From a virus, in IMG/VR virus record IMGVR_UViG_3300040801_001904, positions 1 through 57,819 of that record: a stretch of DNA of 57,819 nucleotides, one strand, 5' to 3'. Shown here in pieces: positions 27,065 to 36,827 of the stretch (position 1 is the stretch's first letter; the number at the start of each line of letters is the position of its first letter). The notes beneath the pieces are model-generated. The model worked only from the letters and a program-made list of their open reading frames with translations, was not told the origin of the DNA and did not search any database. A program made the position numbers and the translations under genes.

Positions 27065-30000
27065 TTACCATGATTGACGAATCATTCCACGGAGAGCTTT
27101 ATTGTTTTTCATTGATCTCAACATACCATTTTCAATTACCTTTTGATTCTTCATTATAAAATCAACACCTGTTTGAGTATCAATAGCATTTATATTAATT
27201 GGCATTGACATCGTTACAGATTGACCACTTCCATGAATTGGCATTTTCTTCCTGGGAATAACATCTTCAAATTCACCATATTTAGTCTTTTCACCAAATT
27301 CATAAATGCGTCCTGATTTAAGACCTCTACCAACAATATGCTCTGAAATTGTACCACCTTCAGCCATTCCAATTCCACCAAAGGCTGTACCACCAGCACC
27401 CATAAATGAACCACCACCTAATGCTGTAGAAGAACCAACAGCAGTACCAGCAGCAGTACCACCACCCCCACCAAACAATCCGGCTATCATCCCAAATATA
27501 CCACCAGTAGATCCAGTAGCAGAACCCGCAGCATTTGAAGTACCTGAACCAATTATAGCTGCTTTAATACCAAACAAAGCAGTTAGCATTTGTTGAAAAA
27601 GACTCTTAGATTGAGTAGAAGTATTATTGATTGCACCCTTAGTATCAGCACCCGTTTTATTCACAGATTCATTTGTTCTATTAAGAACTTCCTGAATTCC
27701 TGCAATTTGAGTAGCACCATCTACAACAACAACTGGAATTGGAGTACCAGATGCCAAAAATGTATCCATTATTGACATTTGACCTTCTTTACCAAATCCC
27801 ATCATCTCCTGAAGCTTTTGCACAGCAGAAGCTACATTAGAAGCAGCAGGAGCATTTGCTTTCTCTTCATCCTTTTTACCAAACATTCTTTGATATAAAG
27901 TCGGACTTCCTGGCTCACCCGTTCCTAATGAACTCATCAAAGGATTAATCAAACCTTGTTTTATTGAAGCTTTAAGAGTATCCCTTAAAATTGATTCCCA
28001 AAGTGATTTAATTGATTCTGCAAAGTTGTCAAAATCAAGAACCAAATCAGCCAATGAATCAGATAATCCATCAGCCCAATTCTGAGACATTTCATTTAAT
28101 TGAGTCCACAATGGATATTGTTTTCTAAAAAACTCCCGTTCAAATACTCTACTTGTTTCTCTTGCTTCTGCCTGTAAAAGACGAAAGTAATCTGCTGCTT
28201 CCTGGGTTTCCCACATACCTTTAAGTTTATTCCAAGATTCATCAATAGTTTTATCCATCTCCTTGCGAATATCCATCATTGATTTAGCATATTGGGCCTT
28301 TAAAGCTAAAAGATCACCCTTCTGACGTTCAAGAGGGCTAAAAGATCCTTGCATAAAAGATGCTTTTGCAGATTGAACATCTAAATATTTAGCTCTGTTT
28401 CTATAAGCTTGATTTACCTTTTCAACTTCAATACGTTCCTGTCTAATCTTCTCTATTTTCTCTGCTAACTTCAATTTCTCTGCATCTGATATATTAATAT
28501 TCTCTCTAAGAGTCTGTTGAACTTTATTAAACTCAAGATCAATCTTTTCAATTGCACTTAAAACTTCATGAGATGAAATAGTATTAATTAAATCATCAAT
28601 CTCTTTTTGAGTAGCTTCTGCATTTTGACGCATTCTACGATTAAAACCTTCTGCAAGAAGTTCTTGACCTCTTTGAGCTTCTTCCGCAGACAGGTTATAT
28701 TTCTCAATATAATTCTCAAGTGCTAATTGAGTTTCCTTCAACCATGTTTCAGTCTTTTCATTTCTGGTTTGTGGTCTATCAGCTATTTCAAGAAGAAACG
28801 TTTCCCATGTTTTCTTTTGATTAGCTAACATATCCTTTTGTTCTTCTTGCCATTTCTTCAAATTAGCACTAAGTTTTGCCTTTGCTGCAACATCAGCAGC
28901 ATCAGTTTCTTTCAATGCATTTTTATAATAATCAATTAAATCCTGAATCTTCTTACGTTGTTCAGGAGGATAGAAATTTGGATTAGTTGTAGCATCAGAA
29001 AACCGTCGTTCCGCATCTTCAAGTTGTTTCTGAAACTTCTTCCTTTTTTCATCATTTTCTCTAAGATCTTCAGAAGCTTCATATCTAAACTTAGCAGGAC
29101 CAGTTAAAGAATCCCGAGTAAACTGTCTGGTTTTATCTTTAAGTTGATCAAAATCACTTTCCATTTCTTTAATATCAAATGGAAGATTAACTACAAAATC
29201 ATCAAACTTAAAAGCTTCTTTAAGCATTTGCAATTCTTGTTTTAATATAGAAGCATGAAGTTGAAACTCTTGTGTATTCCTCCTCCAAATTCCAGGTGCT
29301 TCTTGATACTTATCATGAAGATCTTGAATCTTATGTTCAATATCTGTCATTGATTTTACATAATTGTTTCTCAATTCAAGGATTCTACCTCTTCGTTTCT
29401 CATAATCAGGCATAAAATCCTTTTGCATAAATGCAGCTTTTTTACCTTCCAATTCAAGTTGCTGCATCGTCATTCTTTGAAGTCGGGTGGTCTTTTCAAG
29501 CTCTAATCTTCTTTCTTTAGCAAGATATGCTAATTCTACTAATTGAAACTTTTGAATATCATTTAAATCAACACTTTCATTAATAGAATCATAAATATCT
29601 TTAAACTCATTTCCGATTCTTTCTACCGCAGTAACCGTTTCATAAGACCTAATCTTATTAACAAAATCATCATATTCTTTCTTAGTATCTTTAACATCCT
29701 GACTTAATCTATCATGATAACCTTCAGCTAATGCATCCCATGCTCTTTGTATTTCTTGTGCAGCATGAACATTAGTTTCTTTCAATTCATTTATCTTTTC
29801 AATTTGAAGCTGATACCACTTATCTGTTTTCTCTTTACGAGTCTCAGGTTTATTGGCAATTTCAATTAAGTAAGATTCCCATTGTTTCTTTGATTCCGCT
29901 AAAGCTTTTCTCTCTTTATCTTGAAGATCCTTAATAGCTTTATCTCTTTTAGCAGCAGCAGCTTCAGAAACCTTTTCAAGCATATGAAGAGCTTCAACAA

Positions 30001-33000
30001 AACCCCTCAAACGAAGTCTAAGTGGATCGCGTGGACCTACACCCACACCTAATGATTGAAGTGTATCCAATTTCTCTTGAATATACGCTATAGTCTCAGT
30101 CAATCGTTTCTTAACTTCTTCAAATCCTTCAGTATCAAGTTCAAATTCAAATTGAATCTTTTCAATTCCAGATAATGATTCCTCTTTAAACTTATTAAAC
30201 TTTGTAGTTAATTTATCCATATCCACACTAAGAGATTCCATTGAATATGGTAATTTAAAAAGATTCAATTCAGTTTGTTCTTTATCCTTATTTTTAAGAG
30301 TATCATAAGCATTTTGAATTGCTTGATCTGCTTCTTTCCAAATCTCAGGAATTTGACTTATTGAACCTACTACTTCTTTACCATTCTTATACAAATCAAG
30401 AACTGCTTTACCAAGTCCTGTTATACCTTGTTTAAGTAAAGTTGGACTTGCAGTAAGCACACCAAGTAAAATCTTACCAATATTTATTACAAGTTCAGAA
30501 ATACCTTCAAAAACTGTTCTCATCATCAAAACCATTGTAGTTCCAATTTGAAGAACAGTTCTAAAAACAGCTAAAGCTTTTATAATCCCTTCAAATGTAA
30601 TAGCAATTGATTTCATTACTCCAGATAGATTTTCAGCTTCTTCACTTGCACCACCAAATAGCTTTAAAAACATATCACCAGCAAGACTAAAAGTTGTAAA
30701 TAGAAATTCAATCATATCAACAACAGCCATAACTGTTGCTTTTATTGTTTCCATAGCCATACTAATTGACATGGCTACTTCTTTTCCTAATTGCGTTAAT
30801 GTTAATTTATCCGTTTCTTTAGAAATATAAGCCAAAGCATCAGCTAATTTCATTAATTGTTTTGCAGTATCAAGTAAAGTGCTTTCCGCACCAATACGCT
30901 GAAGATAACCCCAAATCACTTTCAATCTATTTACAACCGCAGAATACTCAGTTTCCATTCTACGGTTCATTTCATCAAATGGTTTTAATGCCGTTGCAAG
31001 GGCTTCAGCCATTTCAATACCCTCTTCTTTGGCATCCTTAATAACTTTCTGAATATCAACACCAACCATTTTGAACATCATTGCCAATTGGTCTGTAGCT
31101 CTTTGCCGACCAGCAATGATTGCATAAAGTTCCTGACGCATCTGCACACCAGCATTAGCCATACCTTCAGTTAATGCTTTAATTGCAGTACCAATTGTAG
31201 CAATATTCTGAACATCTTTATCTGTTTCAGGAATAAACCCTGCTTGTGCAAACGTCTTAGTCAACATCAACATATCCTCTAATGTGAGGATAGTTTTTGC
31301 TGCCGTCATTTCCAATTTCAACATCAAATCTCTTGCAAAGTTATATGCCTGTTCAAAGTTGGTTTTAATATCTCCAACCATTTGCATAGAAACAGATGCA
31401 GCAATTGACATTGCATCCGTTCTAAACTTCTGAATATTATTAAAAACAGCAAGAACAGTTCTTTGTACTGCCATAACTGCTCTTGAAACAAGATAAATAA
31501 CAGCAGCAACTTGCCATCTAAAATTACGAATCATTTCCCAAGATGAAGAAAGATATGTCTTTAAATTCTTTGCATGTAATTTCTCTTGATTTCTTTGAGC
31601 CTGGGTAGCATATACATTTAATCCTTGAATATGACTCTTCATTGCAGCAGCATAACCCTGCAATGTTTTTATTTGACTTTGAATACCAGGACCACCCAAA
31701 CCTCTTCTTTGAATCTGCTGAAGTTCCCTAATACTATTTTGAACATGCAATAATGTCTTTATATATTCTTCAGCCTGAGTTTTAAGATCTTTAAAACCCT
31801 TTTTAGTTTCATCAATAACTGATTGTTTTACAAATCTCTTCTGAGAAAGCTTAATAGCCTTATCAATTAAAATATCATATTGTTTTGCAATATCTTTAAA
31901 ACCCTTCTCTACATATTTATTATTATCAATGAAATTCCTTTTAATTTCATTTTGTGCTTTTGATGCAGCTTCTTTAATCTGATTAAAGTAACGATTAAAT
32001 TTAGGAGTTTCATAAATTGTATTTAATTCAGCTTTAAGACCCGATACTTTTGACTTTATCTTATTTATATGAGCATCAAGTAAAGATCTAAGCTTTGCAT
32101 TAGTTACAGTTGCTTTTTCCTGTTCAACTCTATTCTGTTCTTCAATTAAAGCTTTAATTCTATTATTAAGTTCAATTCGTTTCTTAACATAAGCGTTCCA
32201 CAAGGACTCAAGTTTCTTAACATTGTCCTGTGCTTCAAACATATTCTTAGACGTTATTGCGCCATTATTTTCTATTTCTCTTGATAATGCATTATATTCA
32301 TCTCTAAACTTCTTAATACCAGCAAAGTTAAAAGAAGCTTGTAAAACACTTTTCTTACCTAATGTATTCTGAATAATAGATTGTTCTTTTTTATACTGTG
32401 CAACAAATTGTTCGTATTTCTTTAATACAGCATCAATCTTTCTAATCTGATTACGTTCATCAACAAAACCTGTCTTCTGAAGTATTAAAGCTTGTTCTCT
32501 TAATTCTTTTAACTTCTTAACCTGTAAATCCAATGCGCCTGTAACTTTAGTACTCTTTTCAATATTAGATGCAATAGCTTCATGCATCCCTCTTCCGGTA
32601 TCTTGCGCTCTTTGTACCAGAAGATCCATCGACTTTTCAATATTTCTAAAAATACCCTGAGAAGTAAGTTTGGATTCACCAGAAATTGATTTCTTCATCT
32701 TTTGTGATAAAACATCAATTTCACCCTGAACAGATCTAACAGTAGTTCCAAACTTTCGAACTTCTTGCTCTAATTCAATATAACCCTTCTTAACAATATT
32801 CTGATCCTGTGCAGTCTTTTTTAACGCTTCATAAGTTGTAGTTTTTGTTTGTTTACTAATTGCATTATTAAAAGCAAATTGTGCAAGCTGTACCTTCTTT
32901 TCTGCTTCAGCCGTTAATCTACTTTGTTGACGCAATGCATCTTGCAAATTAGCATGTTGTTTTTTAACCTTATCAAAATGAGCTTGATAATTAAACAACT

Positions 33001-33700
33001 TCGATGCATCATCTTGTAAACCAAAGGTACTTTTAACCTTACTTAGTTCATTATTAAGACCTCTTACAGAACTACGAACACTCTCTAAAGCAGTTTCAGT
33101 TGTTTGAACATAAGCACCAGTAGCTTCCTGGGCCATTCTACCCAAACGTCTATTAAACTGATCAAATATCTTCTGGTTTTCTTTATCTAAATGCTGTTTT
33201 AATTCTTCAGCTTTTTGAGATAATTCAAGAATCTGTTTTTCTCTTAACTCTTCATTAGCCTTACCTTGAGCATCACCAAATTTATCACCCTTATAATGCT
33301 TTGCAGCTTCTTTAAGTTTACTTAATGCTTGTGCAGTCTTCTCAATCTCTTCTCTATATTCTTCCTGATTATCTTCTAACCTTCTAAATGTCTCTATATA
33401 AAGTTCATTGACTTTAATACCTTGAGAAGAAACCGACTTCATCAAGTTTATGTTTTTATCAAAAGAATTGGTAATTCCTTCAAGCGCACTTTTAGTCATA
33501 TGGCGCATACTTTTCGCAACTGATTGCCCCAATTGATTAAACGAATTGGAAACATTGCGAGATATAACGCCTGTTTTTATAACAAATCTTTGAAAGTTAT
33601 AAACTTCACTCTTTAAAATCTTCTCAAAGTTAGTTTCAAGTTCAAGTCTAATACTTTCTACAGTAGCACCTTTAGTACCACCAGTATCCTCAGAAGCCAT
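27065..33700 (-). CDS. Tape measure protein, 2211 residues, with internal duplication
   Basis: The longest gene of the window. Residues 1-720 are long charged coiled coils. Hydrophobic segments lie at about 727-750, 985-1013 and 1043-1087, as in tape measures that insert in the inner membrane. The C-terminus is Gly/Ala-rich (about 2048-2110). Residues about 1148-1500 and 1504-1815 are a diverged tandem duplication: LPYSMESLSVDMDKL pairs with LPFDIKEMESDFDQL, WESYLIEIANKPETRKEKT with WETFLLEIADRPQTRNEKT, and YETVTAVERI with HEVLSAIEKI. By the family rule of about 0.15 nm per residue, the tail would be roughly 330 nm long. It follows the G/G-T chaperone genes, as expected. Confidence 0.9.
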   Translation of the reverse strand: MASEDTGGTKGATVESIRLELETNFEKILKSEVYNFQRFVIKTGVISRNVSNSFNQLGQSVAKSMRHMTKSALEGITNSFDKNINLMKSVSSQGIKVNELYIETFRRLEDNQEEYREEIEKTAQALSKLKEAAKHYKGDKFGDAQGKANEELREKQILELSQKAEELKQHLDKENQKIFDQFNRRLGRMAQEATGAYVQTTETALESVRSSVRGLNNELSKVKSTFGLQDDASKLFNYQAHFDKVKKQHANLQDALRQQSRLTAEAEKKVQLAQFAFNNAISKQTKTTTYEALKKTAQDQNIVKKGYIELEQEVRKFGTTVRSVQGEIDVLSQKMKKSISGESKLTSQGIFRNIEKSMDLLVQRAQDTGRGMHEAIASNIEKSTKVTGALDLQVKKLKELREQALILQKTGFVDERNQIRKIDAVLKKYEQFVAQYKKEQSIIQNTLGKKSVLQASFNFAGIKKFRDEYNALSREIENNGAITSKNMFEAQDNVKKLESLWNAYVKKRIELNNRIKALIEEQNRVEQEKATVTNAKLRSLLDAHINKIKSKVSGLKAELNTIYETPKFNRYFNQIKEAASKAQNEIKRNFIDNNKYVEKGFKDIAKQYDILIDKAIKLSQKRFVKQSVIDETKKGFKDLKTQAEEYIKTLLHVQNSIRELQQIQRRGLGGPGIQSQIKTLQGYAAAMKSHIQGLNVYATQAQRNQEKLHAKNLKTYLSSSWEMIRNFRWQVAAVIYLVSRAVMAVQRTVLAVFNNIQKFRTDAMSIAASVSMQMVGDIKTNFEQAYNFARDLMLKLEMTAAKTILTLEDMLMLTKTFAQAGFIPETDKDVQNIATIGTAIKALTEGMANAGVQMRQELYAIIAGRQRATDQLAMMFKMVGVDIQKVIKDAKEEGIEMAEALATALKPFDEMNRRMETEYSAVVNRLKVIWGYLQRIGAESTLLDTAKQLMKLADALAYISKETDKLTLTQLGKEVAMSISMAMETIKATVMAVVDMIEFLFTTFSLAGDMFLKLFGGASEEAENLSGVMKSIAITFEGIIKALAVFRTVLQIGTTMVLMMRTVFEGISELVINIGKILLGVLTASPTLLKQGITGLGKAVLDLYKNGKEVVGSISQIPEIWKEADQAIQNAYDTLKNKDKEQTELNLFKLPYSMESLSVDMDKLTTKFNKFKEESLSGIEKIQFEFELDTEGFEEVKKRLTETIAYIQEKLDTLQSLGVGVGPRDPLRLRLRGFVEALHMLEKVSEAAAAKRDKAIKDLQDKERKALAESKKQWESYLIEIANKPETRKEKTDKWYQLQIEKINELKETNVHAAQEIQRAWDALAEGYHDRLSQDVKDTKKEYDDFVNKIRSYETVTAVERIGNEFKDIYDSINESVDLNDIQKFQLVELAYLAKERRLELEKTTRLQRMTMQQLELEGKKAAFMQKDFMPDYEKRRGRILELRNNYVKSMTDIEHKIQDLHDKYQEAPGIWRRNTQEFQLHASILKQELQMLKEAFKFDDFVVNLPFDIKEMESDFDQLKDKTRQFTRDSLTGPAKFRYEASEDLRENDEKRKKFQKQLEDAERRFSDATTNPNFYPPEQRKKIQDLIDYYKNALKETDAADVAAKAKLSANLKKWQEEQKDMLANQKKTWETFLLEIADRPQTRNEKTETWLKETQLALENYIEKYNLSAEEAQRGQELLAEGFNRRMRQNAEATQKEIDDLINTISSHEVLSAIEKIDLEFNKVQQTLRENINISDAEKLKLAEKIEKIRQERIEVEKVNQAYRNRAKYLDVQSAKASFMQGSFSPLERQKGDLLALKAQYAKSMMDIRKEMDKTIDESWNKLKGMWETQEAADYFRLLQAEARETSRVFEREFFRKQYPLWTQLNEMSQNWADGLSDSLADLVLDFDNFAESIKSLWESILRDTLKASIKQGLINPLMSSLGTGEPGSPTLYQRMFGKKDEEKANAPAASNVASAVQKLQEMMGFGKEGQMSIMDTFLASGTPIPVVVVDGATQIAGIQEVLNRTNESVNKTGADTKGAINNTSTQSKSLFQQMLTALFGIKAAIIGSGTSNAAGSATGSTGGIFGMIAGLFGGGGGTAAGTAVGSSTALGGGSFMGAGGTAFGGIGMAEGGTISEHIVGRGLKSGRIYEFGEKTKYGEFEDVIPRKKMPIHGSGQSVTMSMPININAIDTQTGVDFIMKNQKVIENGMLRSMKNNKALRGMIRQSW

Positions 33701-33711
33701 CTTTTATTCCT

Positions 33712-34409
33712 TTACGCTTGTAACTTCATTAACTGTGACTTCCAATTAGGATCTTTATCCCAACTAACACCATTAGAAACACCACTTTTATTATTATGAA
33801 GTAAGGAAAGATGCTCTTTTTGTAACTGTTCCATCAATGGTTTAGCATCTGCAAAAGCTCTATTGCGATCATATAGATTTGTCATACGTGAAGCAATTGA
33901 TTCTATTTCAACAGCTTTCTTTAAAACCAAATACTGCTTTAAAGGCATCTGTTGTAATTCATAAAAACCAATTGCTCCACGTAAATAATGACAAATCTGA
34001 ACGTACTCCCTTACTTCATTTAGGACTTTTTTGAGGACTTATCCTCTTCCTCTTCTTCAATATTCGTGGACATCTGTTTACCAATTTCATTCATAATCTT
34101 ATTCTTAACCTTGACCGGCCAAGTATCCAATTCAGCAGGATCAATAGGTTCAAAACTACCGGATTCAGTTTTCTTAAACAAAGCACTACTCAAAAATTCA
34201 TCCTGCATAATAAAGTAACTTCCAGTATCACCAAGGCTATCAGGATCATTTAGATCTTTCTTTTGTTTCTCTAAATTCATAAACCGTGTATTGATCTGCA
34301 TCAGTTTTTCAATTTGAGATTTACTAAAGGCAGGAATACGATAAATGTTATCATTGTACTTAAAATCAAAAGGTTTAGCGTAATCAGTAAAATCAAGAAT
34401 GTTTTCCAT
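33712..34409 (-). CDS. Tail assembly chaperone fusion (G-T) made by -1 frameshift
   Basis: Two frames are joined by the slippery heptamer at 34032-34026. After a -1 shift, translation continues V-L-N-E-V-R-E-Y-V-Q-I-C-H-Y through what would otherwise be a 71-base gap, then into the frame ending at 33712 (including MPLKQYLVLKKAVEIES). The fusion is about 232 residues: about 128 from the G part and 104 from the T part. In siphophages the minor G-T product binds both the tape measure and tail tube subunits. The -1 frame has no stop between the slip site and 33714. The 78-codon ORF beginning at the ATG at 33948 is thus not a separate gene. Confidence 0.85.
34020..34409 (-). CDS. Tail assembly chaperone G
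   Basis: The start is the ATG at 34409, with GGGAG nine bases upstream; a TTG two codons earlier is too close to the SD. The 129-residue 0-frame product is acidic at the end (EEEEEDKSSKKS) and helical in the middle (SKSQIEKLMQINTRFMNLE). It lies between tail structural genes and the tape measure, the fixed place of gpG-type chaperones. It coats the nascent tape measure with an excess over G-T. The last codons before the stop contain the slip site. Confidence 0.85.
   Translation of the reverse strand: MENILDFTDYAKPFDFKYNDNIYRIPAFSKSQIEKLMQINTRFMNLEKQKKDLNDPDSLGDTGSYFIMQDEFLSSALFKKTESGSFEPIDPAELDTWPVKVKNKIMNEIGKQMSTNIEEEEEDKSSKKS
34026..34032 (-). promoter_or_regulatory. Programmed -1 ribosomal frameshift site, A AAA AAG
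   Basis: On the minus strand the heptamer AAAAAAG is in the correct phase (A, AAA, AAG), two codons before the G stop TAA. A-AAA-AAG is the most slippery -1 heptamer known in E. coli. The -1 frame stays open for 104 codons after it. Confidence 0.88.
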
Positions 34410-34444
34410 TTTCAAATTCTCCCTTTTAACATTAATTAGTTAAA

Positions 34445-34792
34445 TCAATCATGAATAACAGATTTCTCCAACGTGAATGGAATATTAGCCGATTTATCAA
34501 TATCCGATGCACTAAAAACACACTTCAATTCACTCATATAAGTTCCCGTATTAATCCCTGCTGTTTCTATTGCACTAACATTAATCTTTACATAACCATC
34601 TGCTACATCAGTCTTATCAAAATCTATATCCTCCTTTTCTAAAATGTAATCAGAATCTTCCCTTTGCCTTTTTACACCCCATTTGAAAGATGGTGCCGGA
34701 TCAAGCGCAGACATATCCAAAGCAACTCCATTTCTCTTAATTAGAAACGCAATTGTTTTGGATTCACCTTTTTTCATTGTTATGCTTGACAT
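34445..34792 (-). CDS. Small beta-rich tail protein, unknown
   Basis: The 115 residues contain alternating strands (KTIAFLIKRNGVALDMS, DGYVKINVSAI, YMSELKCVFSASD) resembling an Ig-like or BppU N-terminal-type domain. The start overlaps the preceding gene by 13 bases. It is encoded just before the tail chaperones. It may be an adaptor or a small decoration subunit of the tail. I do not recognise the family. Confidence 0.55.
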   Translation of the reverse strand: MSSITMKKGESKTIAFLIKRNGVALDMSALDPAPSFKWGVKRQREDSDYILEKEDIDFDKTDVADGYVKINVSAIETAGINTGTYMSELKCVFSASDIDKSANIPFTLEKSVIHD

Positions 34793-35076
34793 GGATTTAT
34801 CTCCACTTCAATTTCATTTGATTCCACGAATACATCAATTGTTAATTCATCTGCTGTAATCTCATCATCTTCCTTCATTTCAACTTCAACCAAAATATCA
34901 TCATATGTTTCAATATCAACTATTTCAGTAATTACATCTGCATTGACTTCAATTACATCCATTTCAGTTTCTATTTCAAATACGGAACCTGCATATTTAG
35001 TAACAATAGTTGTACCACCACTTCCAGTACCAGTAAAATCAGGAAGTATCCCTTTTGTAGCTAATCCTAAACTCAT
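34780..35076 (-). CDS. Small acidic repeat protein of the tail cluster
   Basis: The ATG at 35076 overlaps the upstream TGA (ATGA) and has AGGTGGTGAAGG ahead, so it is preferred to one at 35103. The ~98-residue protein has a hydrophobic GLATKGILPDF start and then a run of alternating Glu/Asp-Val/Ile strands (ETEMDVIEVNADVITEIVD, ILVEVEMKEDDEITADE). This forms a highly acidic, probably beta-solenoid or hairpin repeat. No family is recognised. It may be an accessory of the 465-residue upstream structural protein, to which it is translationally coupled. Confidence 0.55.
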   Translation of the reverse strand: MSLGLATKGILPDFTGTGSGGTTIVTKYAGSVFEIETEMDVIEVNADVITEIVDIETYDDILVEVEMKEDDEITADELTIDVFVESNEIEVEINPCQA

Positions 35077-36470
35077 ACCTTCACCACCTGATAAGAGGTA
35101 CATTGACCCTCAGACCACGTTGCAGCTACTTGATATGTTGCCATTAAGCTATTTAATGCACTATCATAATATGTTCTTATTCTGGCACTCGTCATTAATT
35201 TAGCACCATTGTATTCCTGATAGGTTTGATTATCCATAACGAAGTTTTCCTGCAACAAACCCAACATTCGTGGCATCGTTTGAAGCATCTGGTAATAATC
35301 ACCACCAATTGTACCAGGAGTCTGACGATCAGCGGTAGGCTCATCCCAAACCTTTGTTGTAATAACATCGGGATTGATTAAATAATGAATATCAACATTG
35401 GCATTTTCACCACTATTATCTATTACCTGACCCACCCCCCTGATTACTATTTCCCCCGCTGTTACCGTGTTGTCCAGAATCACCACCCCTGAATTCAGGT
35501 CGATGCTTATCTGGTTTGTCGGGCTTGTGAGGTTTCTTATTCCTACTGCCCCGTTGTAGTTTCTCATAATCAAGTCCTGGCCCGAACCTCCCATGTCGAT
35601 GTAAGGGATGCTGGTTTGGCTTGCTGAACCACTCCAACAATCTATAAATTGAGCCATGTTGGACCCGCCTAAGACTATAACTCCTTCTTCCAATAAGCAT
35701 TGTTCTACAATCCCATAGATATAAGACAAATCGCTAATTATACATCCTTTTACTTTACAATTACCATCCAAAACACCTGTTACTTTTGCATCATAAAATT
35801 CACAACCGGCAACTGAAGCATCAGTATCAATTTCAAGTTCGGATTTAGATTGTGATTCACCAATAAAGGTGAAATCATCAAAATCATTTGCATTATCAAT
35901 TACAGCATCACCTTTTACATAGAAAACAGTAAATCCACGTTCTTGAGCAATTAATAAAGCATCATTGAAATTATTAACAGGTTGTTGTGCAGTTCCTATA
36001 GGATAAACAGTACCAGAATAAGAAGAAGTAACATCAACCGAAACACCACCATTAAACGATGCATATTCTATTTCAGCCAATTGTTGGATTGTAGAATCAA
36101 CGAGAGAAGAAACTTGCTGCATAATACGAACGGTATAACTACCATCGGGATCAAGGAATAGATCAGAACCATCTTCTGAATAAAGGTTTCCATTAACAGT
36201 TAAACGATGACTTGCATTATATGGCTTTATTTTCCAATCAGATGCTAAAAAGAAAGTACTTCCCAATTCTTTAGAGCCAGGAAGTGGATTACCACCAACG
36301 GCAGAAATAGGAAATCGAAACTTCCTTAAATTCTCATTAGCAACCCAATCCTCCTTTCCATCGCTATATAAATCTGTTTTAACATCTATGAAAATATCAC
36401 CATTAACATCGGGAGCTAAAGTGATATTTATTATCTTGTTTATTTCATCAAATTCGACCTTTTCTCCCAT
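35073..36470 (-). CDS. Phage structural protein with conserved N-domain and beta-helix
   Basis: The 465 residues start with a module seen in many phage tail proteins: DGKEDWVANENLRKFRFPIS, then GSTFFLASDWKIKPY and a YTVRIMQQVSS end (up to about 135). Residues 150-360 form beta-helix-like rungs (VKGDAVIDNANDFDDFTFIG, GCEFYDAKVTGVLDGNCKV), including a conserved IDMGGSGQDLIMRNYNGAV block. The C-terminal part is helical (YYQMLQTMPRMLGLLQENF). Codons in about 35430-35660 are visibly GC-richer than the rest of the gene. It is likely a tail-shaft or fibre-attachment protein; the precise location is unknown. Confidence 0.65.
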   Translation of the reverse strand: MGEKVEFDEINKIINITLAPDVNGDIFIDVKTDLYSDGKEDWVANENLRKFRFPISAVGGNPLPGSKELGSTFFLASDWKIKPYNASHRLTVNGNLYSEDGSDLFLDPDGSYTVRIMQQVSSLVDSTIQQLAEIEYASFNGGVSVDVTSSYSGTVYPIGTAQQPVNNFNDALLIAQERGFTVFYVKGDAVIDNANDFDDFTFIGESQSKSELEIDTDASVAGCEFYDAKVTGVLDGNCKVKGCIISDLSYIYGIVEQCLLEEGVIVLGGSNMAQFIDCWSGSASQTSIPYIDMGGSGQDLIMRNYNGAVGIRNLTSPTNQISIDLNSGVVILDNTVTAGEIVIRGVGQVIDNSGENANVDIHYLINPDVITTKVWDEPTADRQTPGTIGGDYYQMLQTMPRMLGLLQENFVMDNQTYQEYNGAKLMTSARIRTYYDSALNSLMATYQVAATWSEGQCTSYQVVKV

Positions 36471-36751
36471 TCTTCAGCCCCCACTACCTCTCCTTCTGGT
36501 GTAATAACCGGAACTACCTTTCTTAATTGATCATGCCAATCTTCAACAAGTGGTCGGCTTATTGAAATGACTCTCCAAGGATCTTTCTCATCTATATACC
36601 AAGTCTCTTTATAATTAATCCATCCTCTAAACTTGGGTTGATTTTCAAAAGACTCTTTAAATCCATCAGGAAGTATTAAATGATGATTTCTATTTAATTC
36701 CACTTCAGATTTCAACAATGCCAAAAAACGCTTAATCTTCTTTACGTCCAA
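36440..36751 (-). CDS. 103-residue hypothetical with TTG start
   Basis: The only plausible start is a TTG at 36751, with AAAGGAT about seven bases upstream; no ATG follows within the conserved part. The protein is charged, with a basic N-terminus (MDVKKIKRFLALL) and a mid WYIDEKDPWRVISISRPLVEDW segment. Its 3' end overlaps the 465-residue structural gene by 31 bases, which suggests coupling or a chaperone/partner relation to that protein. No family is recognised. Confidence 0.55.
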   Translation of the reverse strand: MDVKKIKRFLALLKSEVELNRNHHLILPDGFKESFENQPKFRGWINYKETWYIDEKDPWRVISISRPLVEDWHDQLRKVVPVITPEGEVVGAEEWEKRSNLMK

Positions 36752-36772
36752 TTAAGTATCCTTTATATTGTT

Positions 36773-36816
36773 ACTATATGCCTGATTCCCGATAAATTGG
36801 AAATCAGGCATATAGT
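36773..36816 (-). terminator. Perfect 15-bp hairpin after the 624-residue structural gene
   Basis: Arms 36773-36787 and 36802-36816 (ACTATATGCCTGATT and its complement) enclose a 14-base loop, right after the stop of the 36828-38702 gene. There is no long T-run, so partial termination or 3'-end protection of the upstream message is likely. Confidence 0.65.
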
Positions 36817-36827
36817 TATTAAATCAA

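Noticed and set aside
33712-33948. Independent 78-codon gene beginning at the ATG at 33948
   Set aside because: No SD before the ATG, and the frame is open upstream to an in-phase A AAA AAG site; better explained as the T part of the frameshift product.
35416-35700. A 94-codon minus-strand ORF in the GC-rich patch
   Set aside because: Alternative frame of the 465-residue gene; Arg/Pro/Gly-rich, with no start signal. The patch itself is reported as a finding.
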